From Pseudoalteromonas sp. P1-9 (GTDB lineage: Bacteria; Pseudomonadota; Gammaproteobacteria; Enterobacterales; Alteromonadaceae): a stretch of 64,000 bases of DNA. The stretch is from assembly GCF_001399975.1 (NCBI RefSeq), contig NZ_LKBD01000013.1:1-64000 (forward strand), read 5' to 3'. How positions within the stretch are numbered: the stretch's first letter is position 1; the number at the start of each line of letters is the position of its first letter. A program made the position numbers and the translations under genes. This document shows positions 17,112 through 26,503 of the stretch, piece by piece. The notes under the pieces are model-generated. The model saw only the letters and a program-made list of their open reading frames with translations. It had not been told where the DNA came from and ran no database searches.

Positions 17112-18350
17112 TTAGTCTGTTTGTCGTAGCGCTTGTGGAAGTACCGCATTTAAAAGAATGCCTAAAATGGCGCACAAGCTAACACCCTGTAGGCTGAATT
17201 CATCACCACCAATCTGCATACCACCAATTCCGAAGACTAAAATTAGCGCAATAATCGTGAGGTTTCGTGGTGCGGTTATATCTTCGCCGGACTTCATCAA
17301 GGTATTTAATCCTACTACCGCAATTGAACCAAATAATAAGATCATAATTCCCCCCATCACAGGCACCGGAATTGTCTGTAAACTCGCGCCCATTTTTGCC
17401 ACAAATGCTAACACAATCGCTATAACTGCGGTCCATAACATCACGCGTGGGTTAAAGTTACGAGTAAGCATAACGGCACCAGTTACTTCTGAATAGGTTG
17501 TATTGGGTGGACCGCCAAATATGGATGCAGCGGAGGTGGCTAAGCCATCGCCCAGTAGTGTGCGGTGCAGCCCTGGCTTTTTCAAATAGTCTTTACCTGT
17601 TACTTGGCTAATCGCCATCATGTCACCGATGTGTTCAATGGCCGGAGCAATGGCTACTGGCACCATAAACAAAATAGCTTGCCATTTAAACTCTGGGTAG
17701 GTGAATGCTGGTATTGCAAACCATTTAGCATCGCTTACAGCAGCAAATTCAACAATGCCTAGAAACAGTGACACAAGGTAGCCTGTGATAACGCCTGCTA
17801 AAATAGGCACAAGTTTAAATACGCCTTTACCCCACACAGCAAATATTAATGTCACTAGTAACGACAAACCAGAAACCCACAATGCCTGATCATAAGGCAC
17901 TAGCTGCGCACTACCATCACCTGACTTGCCCATAGCCATGTTCACTGCGACAGGCGCGAGTGCTAAGCCAATTACCATAATTACTGGGCCAACCACGACA
18001 GGTGGCAATACTTTATGCAGCGCATTTACACCCTTAAGTTTTACAATGATACTCAGTGCAAAATAGCAAAACCCTGCCACCATTAAGCCGCCCATTGTAG
18101 CGGGCACACCCCACATCTGAACCGATGCGATGATCGGTGCGATAAACGCAAATGACGATGCTAAAAATATAGGGACTTGGCCTTTCGTCACAATATGAAA
18201 CAGCAACGTACCGATACCTGCTGTAAACAATGCAACATTTGGGTCTAAGCCCGTAAGCAAAGGTACTAATACCAAAGCACCAAATGCCACAAACAGCATT
18301 TGTGCACCTGTTAAAATGGTTTTTAACGAAAATGTTTTATGATTTTCCAC
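17112..18350 (-). CDS. uraA: Uracil:proton symporter (NCS2 family)
   Basis: 412 residues and 12-14 hydrophobic segments, the size and layout of UraA (E. coli, 429). Family marks: the QMLFVAFGALVLVPLLTG start, the substrate-site segment with IAPAIEHIGDMMAISQVTGKDY near residues 235-255 (the conserved Glu and His), and GGPPNTTYSEVTGAVMLTRN near 278-297. It imports uracil across the inner membrane using the proton gradient. It is the second gene of an operon with upp, 9 bases after the upp stop, so uptake and phosphoribosylation are made together, the same gene order as in E. coli. Confidence 0.95.
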   Translation of the reverse strand: MENHKTFSLKTILTGAQMLFVAFGALVLVPLLTGLDPNVALFTAGIGTLLFHIVTKGQVPIFLASSFAFIAPIIASVQMWGVPATMGGLMVAGFCYFALSIIVKLKGVNALHKVLPPVVVGPVIMVIGLALAPVAVNMAMGKSGDGSAQLVPYDQALWVSGLSLLVTLIFAVWGKGVFKLVPILAGVITGYLVSLFLGIVEFAAVSDAKWFAIPAFTYPEFKWQAILFMVPVAIAPAIEHIGDMMAISQVTGKDYLKKPGLHRTLLGDGLATSAASIFGGPPNTTYSEVTGAVMLTRNFNPRVMLWTAVIAIVLAFVAKMGASLQTIPVPVMGGIMILLFGSIAVVGLNTLMKSGEDITAPRNLTIIALILVFGIGGMQIGGDEFSLQGVSLCAILGILLNAVLPQALRQTD

Positions 18351-18359
18351 GGGAAGGCC

Positions 18360-18989
18360 TTAAACGGTACCAAAAATTTTGTCACCGGCATCTCCAAGGC
18401 CAGGAATAATATATCCTTTTTCGTTTAAATGGCTGTCTAGTGAGGCGGTGAATATCTCAATATCAGGATGTGCTTCAAGGGTTTTTTCTACGCCTTCAGG
18501 TGCAGCAACCAGTACAATCACTTTAATATCTTTACAGCCTGCTTTTTTTAGCATGTCGATAGTGGCAATCATTGAGCCACCTGTTGCTAACATTGGGTCG
18601 ATAACAAGGCTTAAACGTTCATCAATTTTGCCCACGAGCTTTTCAAAATAGGGGACTGGCTCTAAGGTTTCTTCATTACGTTGAAGACCAACAACACTTA
18701 CTTTGGCGGATGGAAGTAATTGCATTACCCCATCCATCATACCAAGACCTGCGCGTAGAATTGGCACTACAGTAATTTTTTTGCCTTTAATGTGTTCTAC
18801 ATTGAGATCAGAACCATCCCAGCCCGTGATTTGCACATTTTCTAGCGGTAAATTTTTTGTTGCTTCGTATGTGAGCAAAGTACCTACTTCAGACGCTAGC
18901 TCACGAAAACTTTTTGTACTAATGCCTTGTTCGCGCATAAGGCCAAGTTTGTGTTGAACCAATGGGTGAGTAATGACATGGATAGACAT
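18360..18989 (-). CDS. upp: Uracil phosphoribosyltransferase
   Basis: 209 residues, the exact family length. It converts uracil and PRPP to UMP in the cytoplasm (pyrimidine salvage). The PRPP-binding loop is [17 protein letters not shown] at about 129-145, and the uracil-binding end is [16 protein letters not shown] at the C-terminus. First gene of the upp-uraA operon. The 336 bp upstream contain no recognised attenuator. Confidence 0.97.
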   Translation of the reverse strand: MSIHVITHPLVQHKLGLMREQGISTKSFRELASEVGTLLTYEATKNLPLENVQITGWDGSDLNVEHIKGKKITVVPILRAGLGMMDGVMQLLPSAKVSVVGLQRNEETLEPVPYFEKLVGKIDERLSLVIDPMLATGGSMIATIDMLKKAGCKDIKVIVLVAAPEGVEKTLEAHPDIEIFTASLDSHLNEKGYIIPGLGDAGDKIFGTV

Positions 18990-19325
18990 ATGTAGAACCT
19001 AAATGAAATAAATTACGCTTATTTTAGCGTAAAATCGCATTTTAGACCGCAAAAAATACATGTTGACTGCATAAATTTATGAGAGAGTGTTCCTGTTTTT
19101 AATTCAAATTCAAATGTTCAGGGCACTGGAACACTATTAGTAATAATATTGTTATGAGACTGTGAAATGGACGAAATTATGTTGGCTTTAAAAATGTGAC
19201 ACAACAGGAAGGATATTGAATGAATTTTCTAGGAGAACGATCCGCTGAAGAGTAAGCATTTGAACCGGAGTTGTAAGTAAGAGAGTATGCCAGAATCAAT
19301 CTGCTAGCATACTCTGTTCAGAGAT
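18990..19325. other. Upstream region of upp
   Basis: About 336 bp with the upp promoter side and the terminator of the next minus-strand gene (19282-19315). A small stem TACGCT/AGCGTA lies close to upp. No supported gene. Confidence 0.4.
19282..19315 (-). terminator. Terminator of the PixA/AidA-like gene
   Basis: Arms AGAGTATGC and GCATACTCT with a 16-base loop that holds a smaller stem, just after the stop at 19326 on the minus strand. Confidence 0.65.
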
Positions 19326-19847
19326 CTACGAGTTAACCGTGATCGTTGGATCCCATTGGTAATATCCTTTTAATACGGGGTTTTGATGGTCGCGGTCACG
19401 TACGTATACAGCAAATTGCACTTGATAGTTTTCAGTACCGCGATTGGTTACACTTGCTGATAAAAAAGAAAAGTTTCGATCCGCAAATGTAACTGGCAGG
19501 CCGTTTGAACTATTGCTTGGCACATAAGAGCTTTTGGTAAATGAGTTTACTTCGAATGTACTAAAGACTTGGTCGCCACCATAGCGTTTAATACCGATAA
19601 TTTGTACTTGATTTTCAAAGTTATTCGAACCAGACACACCAGAAAAACGCACCTCATCACCTACCGCCGCGGCGAAATTTAAATCTGCACCGCCTTGGCC
19701 CGATATTGAATTGTTACCATTTACTACCATATATTCAAATTCGTGGCTAACAGGTGTAGGGTTGTTAGGGTCAGTACTACCAGATGGGTATTTTTTTAAT
19801 AAGCCGTCTGTATCAATTACGATATTTACATTAGTTACAATTGACAT
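19326..19847 (-). CDS. PixA/AidA family inclusion-body-type protein
   Basis: 173 residues with no signal peptide or membrane segment. It has the PixA/AidA pattern: an N-terminal IVIDTDGLLKKYPSGSTDPNNP, a central beta-rich region (GGADLNFAAAVGDEVRFSG) and the C-terminal YYQWDPTI ending. PixA forms crystalline inclusions in Xenorhabdus and AidA is quorum-induced in Ralstonia and Burkholderia; the molecular role is unknown. Here it is a single gene with its own terminator and a long gene-free upstream region of almost 600 bp. Confidence 0.8.
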   Translation of the reverse strand: MSIVTNVNIVIDTDGLLKKYPSGSTDPNNPTPVSHEFEYMVVNGNNSISGQGGADLNFAAAVGDEVRFSGVSGSNNFENQVQIIGIKRYGGDQVFSTFEVNSFTKSSYVPSNSSNGLPVTFADRNFSFLSASVTNRGTENYQVQFAVYVRDRDHQNPVLKGYYQWDPTITVNS

Positions 19848-20430
19848 GATTTTTTCCTTGTTCCAAATTTAATAGCAGGGATTTTGCTATTTTCAGATAA
19901 CTAAATCGTAATGGCTCACAAATCTTGTGCGTTCCATCACTTTGAGATCGGCAATTTGCCTATCTCAAAGTTAAAATTAGTTGAAATGCCTATATTTGTT
20001 ATTACAAAGCATTACGTCGTAATGTTTTTATAGGCTGTAAAGAATAAAGAGCATTTAATTTCATATTGTTATGATTGTTTTAAGTACTGGTGCCATTGTT
20101 TCTTGCAAAAGGTCGCTAGCTTCAGACTATATAAAAGGCATTTGTATATTTGTTAAGGGCATGGATAACTAATAGATTTTTTAAGTTTTAAATATTGACC
20201 ATTTGGTCAATATTCGCGATCCACTAATATTCAGTCCAATACAAATAGCAGGCACTGCCGAGAGGCAAATACTTGAAGTAAGAAAGTAGTGTAGGTTCTG
20301 ATTGGACTTACTTGTCAACTATCCATAGCCCTGTTAATTAAGGCGAACAGACCCTAGTATAAGATGTAACGTTGTGGGTTTGATTGCTCCGAGCTAGTTG
20401 TGTCGAGAGATTAGAATAACGAGCGGTGCT
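19848..20430. other. Gene-free stretch, 19.85-20.43 kb
   Basis: About 580 bp without a credible ORF. The only clear structure is the 24-bp palindrome at 20191-20214. The part next to 19847 should hold the promoter of the PixA/AidA-like gene. Confidence 0.45.
20191..20214. promoter_or_regulatory. 24-bp palindrome, candidate repressor operator
   Basis: Perfect 10-base arms AATATTGACC and GGTCAATATT around ATTT, with the core TTGACC/GGTCAA. This resembles TetR-family operators in form. It is 340 bp from the nearest start codon, so its target is unclear. Confidence 0.4.
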
Positions 20431-21198
20431 TTAATACAAAAACTCATATTTTGCGACGAGATTATCGTATTCTTTTGTTTGTTTATAGAGGCTCATCTCC
20501 CGATTGAAGGCAAGCATCAGTTTTTCATCAGTAAACGCGATGTGATAGGTCGTTTTTGGAAATAATCGATGAATGACTACATTAGCCATATGTGAACCGC
20601 CAAGTAGCTCATTGCTCAAGTAGTTAAAAATATTAATGTCCATAACGACAAAATCGACCTTGCCTTTTAGTAGCATTTCAACTTGCTTACGTTGATTGGG
20701 TAATTCTAAATACAGAGGACTTTTTTTGGCGGCTTCTCGATACTCATCACCAAGAACTACCGATGCGTTTTGAAACGCAACAATCGTATGATTTTTTAAA
20801 TCTGTTATTGAATCGATTTCAATACTGCGCCCTTTCAAACTGATGGCAGCATTTTGATAGGAAATATAGGGCTCGCTAAGTACTAAGCCTTCTATATCCA
20901 TGTGCTCGTTCATTGTTAATGCGGCGTCTACTTTTTTTACTTTAATAAGTGTGTTTGAGCGACCAAATGGCACATAAACATAGCTTACTGAATACCCCAT
21001 ATTAGCGAATATTGCTGAAACCATATCGAGTTCAAAGCCGGAGTTTCTCTCTTCAATCACATAAGGTGGTTTATTCCAACCAACAGAAATAGAAAGAGAG
21101 TTGGCGATAGCAAAGCTTGAGAAGCCGTTAACTGTTAGTAGAAACAGGTAGGTCAAAACTACATAGCTTCGCGTTAGTTTTGCTCGTTTTATATCCAT
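20431..21198 (-). CDS. Periplasmic solute-binding protein (SBP_bac_3 family)
   Basis: 255 residues. The signal peptide covers about 1-34 (LLTVNGFSSFAIA). The mature protein opens with SLSISVGWNKPPYVIEERNSGFELDMVSAIF, the standard start of family 3 periplasmic binding proteins, and follows their two-lobe pattern. There is no permease or ATPase gene beside it, so it is an orphan. Such orphans in marine gammaproteobacteria are common; it may serve a distant ABC transporter or act as a sensor. The ligand is probably a small amino-acid-like molecule (family knowledge). Confidence 0.85.
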   Translation of the reverse strand: MDIKRAKLTRSYVVLTYLFLLTVNGFSSFAIANSLSISVGWNKPPYVIEERNSGFELDMVSAIFANMGYSVSYVYVPFGRSNTLIKVKKVDAALTMNEHMDIEGLVLSEPYISYQNAAISLKGRSIEIDSITDLKNHTIVAFQNASVVLGDEYREAAKKSPLYLELPNQRKQVEMLLKGKVDFVVMDINIFNYLSNELLGGSHMANVVIHRLFPKTTYHIAFTDEKLMLAFNREMSLYKQTKEYDNLVAKYEFLY

Positions 21199-21415
21199 AA
21201 ATCTCGCCTTTTTGTTCAGATTACTTGAGCTTAGGTCAAAGTATCTCGGTTTGATAATTAATTGTAACGGATTTGCGTAAATCGAGTGTTTAAAAGGCTG
21301 ATACGGACAAGGGAGCTATGTAAGGCATAGTACCATTGCTTCTTATTTTTGCCAGTATTCGTGTATTATTACGCTATCAATAGCACAGTAACATTAAAAG
21401 TGAGAATTAAGCATA

Positions 21416-21694
21416 ATGGCAAGTACAGCACATGCTCTACACATTTTGGTAAAACATAAAGAGCAAGCGGAAGATATTCTCAAGCAGTTAAAAAAAGGGG
21501 CAAAGTTTCAAACTTTGGCAAAAAAATATTCTAATTGCCCGTCGGGTAAGAAGGGTGGTGATTTAGGAGAGTTTAAACGCGGCACCATGGTGCCTCAATT
21601 TGATAAAGTGTGTTTTTCTTGCGAAGTGCTCACCCCACAATTAGTTAAAACTAAATTTGGTTGGCATATTATTAAAGTGCTTTACCGCACCTAA
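21416..21694 (+). CDS. ppiC: Parvulin peptidyl-prolyl isomerase
   Basis: 92 residues, cytoplasmic, nearly the length of E. coli PpiC (93) and following it throughout: [26 protein letters not shown] and [11 protein letters not shown]. It catalyses cis-trans isomerisation of peptidyl-prolyl bonds. It is a single gene ending at the hairpin 21763-21788. The short length excludes SurA/PpiD-type periplasmic parvulins. Confidence 0.95.
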   Translation: MASTAHALHILVKHKEQAEDILKQLKKGAKFQTLAKKYSNCPSGKKGGDLGEFKRGTMVPQFDKVCFSCEVLTPQLVKTKFGWHIIKVLYRT

Positions 21695-21762
21695 ACGACA
21701 CTAAGCGGTATAAAAGCTGCTATCGCTGCCCAAAATGAATATGTGTTTAAAGTAAACACACA

Positions 21763-21788
21763 TAAAAGCGGCATTTCAGCCGCTTTTA
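21763..21788. terminator. Bidirectional terminator
   Basis: Arms TAAAAGCGGC and GCCGCTTTTA with a 6-base loop between the converging ppiC and 21795-24137 genes. Confidence 0.85.
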
Positions 21789-21794
21789 AAATGG

Positions 21795-24137
21795 TTATTT
21801 TAGCTCGCTCGGACACTGCCAAGACGCTGTTTTTTGGTGTGTGTATTGATAACACAAGCCGCTGCTTTTAATCTCAATGTCGTTAATAAAGCCTGTTAAA
21901 TCATCAAAGCTTTGTTCGCCAACTTGATTAAAACAACGTAAAAAACCATCACCTACCAAGCAGGTATTCTGCTTATGTTGTGTAATCACATACACATGAG
22001 AAAAACCATGTGTTAATGAGGTAACTTGTTTTGCATTTTGACCCCAACATTGCCACTGAGCATTTTTAAATTGCACGCAGGCCGTGTTACTCCCAACCAT
22101 ATTTAGGCGTTCAATTTCGCCCGATAGCGAGGGGAGCTCGCTTACAATTGGGTTTGCCGCATTACCAATACATTCAACATCATTATTTTGTGTGAGTAAG
22201 CAGGCAACTTCGTCACTCAATTTTAGCTGTCTGTGTTGGCTGGTATCGAGGGTAAACCTAATAGTACCGCCATCATAAATACACAGCGTATTGCGGCCAC
22301 TAACCGAGCAGCTAATATCGTTCCTATCCAACCGTTGTGTATGGTACATATTAATGAGTTTATCGCTTTGCGTTGTTGACTCATGTTGATTAAATGATGC
22401 GTTTAGGTTGATTTCACCGTGAAACGACGGTGAACTTGCGTAGCTAAATTCACCACTATCTGATTGCACAATATCACCAATCGGCGTGTTGCTTTGCCAC
22501 TGTGCGTTTTCTTCGCGTAAGGTATCGTCATAGTAGATTTGGTCGAACAATTTTATTTGAGAGCCAGCGTAAAACTGCTCAGTTAACCCAGTGTAGATGG
22601 TAAAATGAGATGGTTTTAGTCTTAGCTTAAAATAATCATTTACTTGGTAGTCACCCACAAACGCAGTAACTTGCAGTGTGGTTTCTGTTTCTGTGGTGAT
22701 GTTGTTTGAGAGCAGTGCCAGCTGAATCGTGTTATCAACTAAGTCTGCATTTTGTGTCGCAAAAGATATCGTAGTAAACGGTACATCAATAGCAACAGAA
22801 TCTATTAAATCATACGCGTTTGATACATTTAATGTGAAATTACCCGTTTCGCCGTTATATACAGGCAATGGACTGTCGACATTATGGCCAATGTTAAGCT
22901 CGGTATCTAATGTATGGTGGTTTAATACGCGAATAGATTGAGTTAAGGTTCGCTGGTTGCCATTAGTTAAAGTGAGCGTTGCCTGTGCTTCTAAATCAAT
23001 AAAAAAGCCACTGTTTACCTCAGGCACAGTAATATTAAGGCGATGATCTTTGGCGTTATAATTTTGCTCAGTAAGGTTGTTTACAGTCCAATCAATGCTC
23101 GCAATTTGCTCTGGATTTTCTGTTATTACATCAACAAAAACTTCATGTCCTTTTACCGCCAATGTACGGTTTGCTGCCAAGCTAATATTAGAATAAACGG
23201 CGACATCTTTAATTGTTACCGGCACTTCAGCAATTTGTGTTTGATTTGCGCTTGTCACGCTTACTTCAAGTACGAGTGTTTGGTCGCTATCAACTTGAGG
23301 CGCTTTAAACGATACAGTTTTTGATGTGTCACCGGTAAGCGCAATATCACTATTGTGCCAACGCCACTGAATTTCAGGTTGGCTGTCATTTGAGTTTATC
23401 GTCACGCTTATGCTGGCATCTTTGCCTTCATCAATAACGTAACGCTCAGGAAGAGATATCGACAAAAAGTCTGTGGTGTCTGGATTGACTGTAATACGTG
23501 TATGTTTTTGTGAGAGCTGACCATTGGCGGTAACTGATATAATGGCGTTGAATGATTGTGTTTGAGTTACATCGGGCGTTAATAGTATTAATGATGATGT
23601 GGCCTGAGTGCCATTTAGCGAATTTTGTACATTTATATCTGCGTTTAGTGGTTCATCTAGCTGCCACGAAATGTCTGAAATAACATGATTCGCTTCGATT
23701 TGCGTAGTTAATTCAAAGTATGAGTTTTCTTTTGCAGAATATGCATCAAGCAAGTCAAACGTTACTTGCGCAGATTTAGGCTTTATTGTAACCGTAATAT
23801 CCTGACTATTTGCTGCATTTTTATCGTCTCGCGCGGTTAAAGTTAACGTGAGTGTAGTTTCTGTTGTCACAGTTGGTAATTGAACACTAGTAGTTGCAAG
23901 TGTTGACTGCGTGATCGCAACTTGGTTGATATCGTTCGACCAAGTTAATGAAACCGGATCGTTTTCGGGATCCGTTACTTTGTGTTCAATGGTAAGTATT
24001 GCACCGCTTTGTGCAGTAAATGCCGATTCAATCGTCAATTGAGGGGCACTGTTCACAACGGGTGGTGGTTTTTTGCTTGATGATCCACCGCAGCCGACCA
24101 ACAGCATTATGGTTAATAAAATAATTGCGTCACGCAT
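21795..24137 (-). CDS. Large lipoprotein with Ig-like repeats and RCC1-like C-terminus
   Basis: 780 residues. The lipobox LLVGC puts the lipidated cysteine at residue 16, followed by GGSSSKKPPP. Residues about 30-560 are repeated beta-sandwich (cadherin/PKD-like) modules, with DPENDPVSLTW in the first and a recurrent TLTLT/QSFNA strand pattern. From about 610 the C-terminus has short Cys/Trp repeats (CLLTQNNDVECIG, CVQFKNAQWQCWGQN, CLVGDGFLRCF), the pattern of RCC1-like beta-propeller blades found in bacterial surface proteins. It is probably outer-membrane anchored and involved in adhesion or binding; no enzyme motif is present. Confidence 0.7.
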   Translation of the reverse strand: MRDAIILLTIMLLVGCGGSSSKKPPPVVNSAPQLTIESAFTAQSGAILTIEHKVTDPENDPVSLTWSNDINQVAITQSTLATTSVQLPTVTTETTLTLTLTARDDKNAANSQDITVTIKPKSAQVTFDLLDAYSAKENSYFELTTQIEANHVISDISWQLDEPLNADINVQNSLNGTQATSSLILLTPDVTQTQSFNAIISVTANGQLSQKHTRITVNPDTTDFLSISLPERYVIDEGKDASISVTINSNDSQPEIQWRWHNSDIALTGDTSKTVSFKAPQVDSDQTLVLEVSVTSANQTQIAEVPVTIKDVAVYSNISLAANRTLAVKGHEVFVDVITENPEQIASIDWTVNNLTEQNYNAKDHRLNITVPEVNSGFFIDLEAQATLTLTNGNQRTLTQSIRVLNHHTLDTELNIGHNVDSPLPVYNGETGNFTLNVSNAYDLIDSVAIDVPFTTISFATQNADLVDNTIQLALLSNNITTETETTLQVTAFVGDYQVNDYFKLRLKPSHFTIYTGLTEQFYAGSQIKLFDQIYYDDTLREENAQWQSNTPIGDIVQSDSGEFSYASSPSFHGEINLNASFNQHESTTQSDKLINMYHTQRLDRNDISCSVSGRNTLCIYDGGTIRFTLDTSQHRQLKLSDEVACLLTQNNDVECIGNAANPIVSELPSLSGEIERLNMVGSNTACVQFKNAQWQCWGQNAKQVTSLTHGFSHVYVITQHKQNTCLVGDGFLRCFNQVGEQSFDDLTGFINDIEIKSSGLCYQYTHQKTASWQCPSELK

Positions 24138-24477
24138 CCTTGTTCCTATTTAAAGTATTAACTCTAGCCCGCAAATGTACTTATATACCTGAAAAGATAA
24201 AAGCGTGCTGGGGCGAAAGGCATTTAACTGATGACAAAAATGGGTAATTTATTGGATTTGATTAAAGTGCCTTAAATAGCAAGGGATTGCTTAGTTGGTG
24301 CAACAACAAGTTGTTCAGTTAAGTATACTTCAATCACCGTTTAAGATTGCGGTACTGTAAATTGCTTTTGACCAATGAATAGGCTCCTTGTAAACCCAAA
24401 CCGAATAGTCTTAAAAACTTGTGGTCCGACAAGTGAGTTGTTAATCTCGAAATACTAATAACTATAAAGGTAACATC
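24138..24477. other. Divergent intergenic region, 24.1-24.5 kb
   Basis: About 340 bp between the lipoprotein and the thioesterase gene. It contains one short palindrome with arms ACTTGT and ACAAGT at 24417-24434, 44 bp before the thioesterase start. No ORF supported. Confidence 0.4.
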
Positions 24478-24909
24478 ATGCAGGAATTTTTCGAAAAGTA
24501 TCCAATTCACACTAAAATCAACGTTGTATGGGGTGAAATGGATGCATTAGGGCATGTAAACAATGTGTCTTATTTTCGATATTTCGAAACCGCGCGTATC
24601 GATTTTTTAACACAAACTGGACTACTTTCAGTGTTGTCGGACCCTACCAGCAGCCCAGTGCTTCGCGATACCTACGCGCAGTACAAACGACCCGTCACCT
24701 TTCCAGATACACTCTATATTGGCTCGTATATTACTGATATTAAAAGTGACCGTTTTACTATGCGCTATGAAGCGTTTAGTGAATCACAACAGGCTATTTG
24801 CACTACAGGCTACGCCAATGTGGTGATGTTTAATATGAAAACAGGGCAAAAATCACCTATTTCAGAAGACATGTTAGCGGTATTAAAACAGTACGAAAAA
24901 GACGAGTAA
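24478..24909 (+). CDS. Acyl-CoA thioesterase, hotdog (4HBT) fold
   Basis: 143 residues with the 4-hydroxybenzoyl-CoA thioesterase signature GEMDALGHVNNVSYFRYFETARIDFL at about 19-45, whose Asp (D21) is the usual catalytic residue; the rest fits one hotdog domain. These enzymes hydrolyse acyl-CoA thioesters in the cytoplasm; the chain preference cannot be read from sequence. It is monocistronic, with a small hairpin (GGGGTC/GACCCC at 24957-24974) after it. Confidence 0.88.
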   Translation: MQEFFEKYPIHTKINVVWGEMDALGHVNNVSYFRYFETARIDFLTQTGLLSVLSDPTSSPVLRDTYAQYKRPVTFPDTLYIGSYITDIKSDRFTMRYEAFSESQQAICTTGYANVVMFNMKTGQKSPISEDMLAVLKQYEKDE

Positions 24910-24956
24910 TTAAACAAATTTTCGCTTTTAATAAGCGTTATTTTTAAAACGTAAAA

Positions 24957-24974
24957 GGGGTCAAACTAGACCCC
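24957..24974 (+). terminator. Short GC hairpin after the thioesterase
   Basis: Arms GGGGTC and GACCCC with a 6-base loop, about 48 bp after the stop. No T-run, so termination strength is uncertain. Confidence 0.4.
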
Positions 24975-25098
24975 AACACTGTTATCTCATTAATTTTGAT
25001 TAGGTGTGTTTTCGGCAAAATATTCGTGGCTATCGGCGTTTTCAATAGTTCGTGCTTGGCAAATTAAACGATGCAAACATTTTTAAATTGAGACGCAG

Positions 25099-26289
25099 TT
25101 AGCAGGCGACCCGCCTAAACGGCATTTTTTGTTTATAAGTAATGCAGCGCCAAGCCCATTCTAGTGGCCCATATTGATAATGTGATAGCCACCATTTACT
25201 CAATAGAGACTGTATAACAAAGCTCATTAGTGCAATAACAAAACACATTAACGGGCTAAGTGTTTGGTATAGCGAAAGTCCTAAATCTGTAAATAAAAAT
25301 AAGCCAATTACACTGTGAAGAATGTAATTACTTAGAGCAAGGCGGCCAACATAGCTAAATTGCATCAACAGTTTTTTTATAAAGCCATGGTGCCAAAGCC
25401 AAGCAATTGCCCACAGGTAACAAAGGCCAAAGGTAATATCACTTAAAAACATTAATTTAAACCATAATGGCCTTAGTAACTCGTGGCGATAAAGCTCGCT
25501 TTCCGGTAACCAAAAAAGGAAAACTGCACGATAAATGCTGGTTAAAACCAATGCAAAAATTGCTGGGTTTTTAAAATAGGCTAGCCATTGTTTTGAACCT
25601 AACGCAAGCGTACTTTTACCAGCAGCAATACCTAATGTAAACATCGCAAATGCCATTGGCGCAAGATAAAACAATAGCATAGGTAGGTTTGCCATATATT
25701 CGTGAAAACGAAGTTGTATTGTCTCAAAGTATGTACCTTCGCGCAGCGTGCTAATAATCCCTTGTTCACCATACGCTAACAGGCCTTTATCAAGAGGCGT
25801 CTCTAGGCTTTTTAGAAATAATTCAGCAAGGTTGTCATAAAACGGAAAAACTAATAATCCTGTCCCAATCAAAAATAAAACGCGTACATTTAATTTAACC
25901 ATGGCTAAACTAAGCAGCCCTAAAGCAGCGTATAAATGTAAAACGTCACCAGACCAAAACAAGGTTACATGTAGTGCACCAATTACGAATAATGCGCTCA
26001 TTCTACGTGTAAAAAAGCCTAAATAAGGTTTGTTGTTTAACTGTTTTTTAATGATTTGCGAAGTGATACCAAAACCAAATAAAAACGAGAAAATAGGGAA
26101 GAACTTATTGTAAAAAAAGAGTTGTAATATCCGATTTATAACTTCGCTCGTGGTATCTTGGAATTGACTTGAAAAGGCATCTTGGTTGATAAACAAACAA
26201 TGCATAATTGTGATATTAATAAAAAAGATGCCGAAAATGGCAAATCCACGAAAAATATCGAGCAGTGGATCTCGCTGAGCTGGTTTCAT
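25099..26289 (-). CDS. DUF418 membrane protein (YeiB-like)
   Basis: 396 residues with about ten hydrophobic segments. The N-terminus RDPLLDIFRGFAIFGIFFINI is the classic DUF418/YeiB opening (related to acyltransferase-3 and heparan N-acetyltransferase-like membrane proteins). The C-terminal DUF418 block has a Y-G-P-L-E-W-x-W-R motif (YGPLEWAWRCITY). Family members are thought to be transporters or membrane acyltransferases, but no activity is proven. Monocistronic on the minus strand. Confidence 0.88.
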   Translation of the reverse strand: MKPAQRDPLLDIFRGFAIFGIFFINITIMHCLFINQDAFSSQFQDTTSEVINRILQLFFYNKFFPIFSFLFGFGITSQIIKKQLNNKPYLGFFTRRMSALFVIGALHVTLFWSGDVLHLYAALGLLSLAMVKLNVRVLFLIGTGLLVFPFYDNLAELFLKSLETPLDKGLLAYGEQGIISTLREGTYFETIQLRFHEYMANLPMLLFYLAPMAFAMFTLGIAAGKSTLALGSKQWLAYFKNPAIFALVLTSIYRAVFLFWLPESELYRHELLRPLWFKLMFLSDITFGLCYLWAIAWLWHHGFIKKLLMQFSYVGRLALSNYILHSVIGLFLFTDLGLSLYQTLSPLMCFVIALMSFVIQSLLSKWWLSHYQYGPLEWAWRCITYKQKMPFRRVAC

Positions 26290-26503
26290 TGTATTTGTTA
26301 TTGTTGTTTTTTATTAATGATGACACGGTCGAATGCCTAATGCCAGAATGAATGCAATGATGGATTGGGTCATACAGTGATAAGTCTTTGACATATTTAT
26401 TGGTAATAAAAAACGTAATTTCAAAAAATTAATCTTGTTTAAATCTTATCAAAAAAAGTTTCGTCTAATACAAGGTCTCAAATAAAAATAATAATGGAAG
26501 AAG

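Noticed and set aside
25000-25089. Short minus-strand frame after the DUF418 gene (ends TPNQN)
   Set aside because: About 28 codons from a TTG, no ribosome site and no paralogue; cannot be separated from chance.
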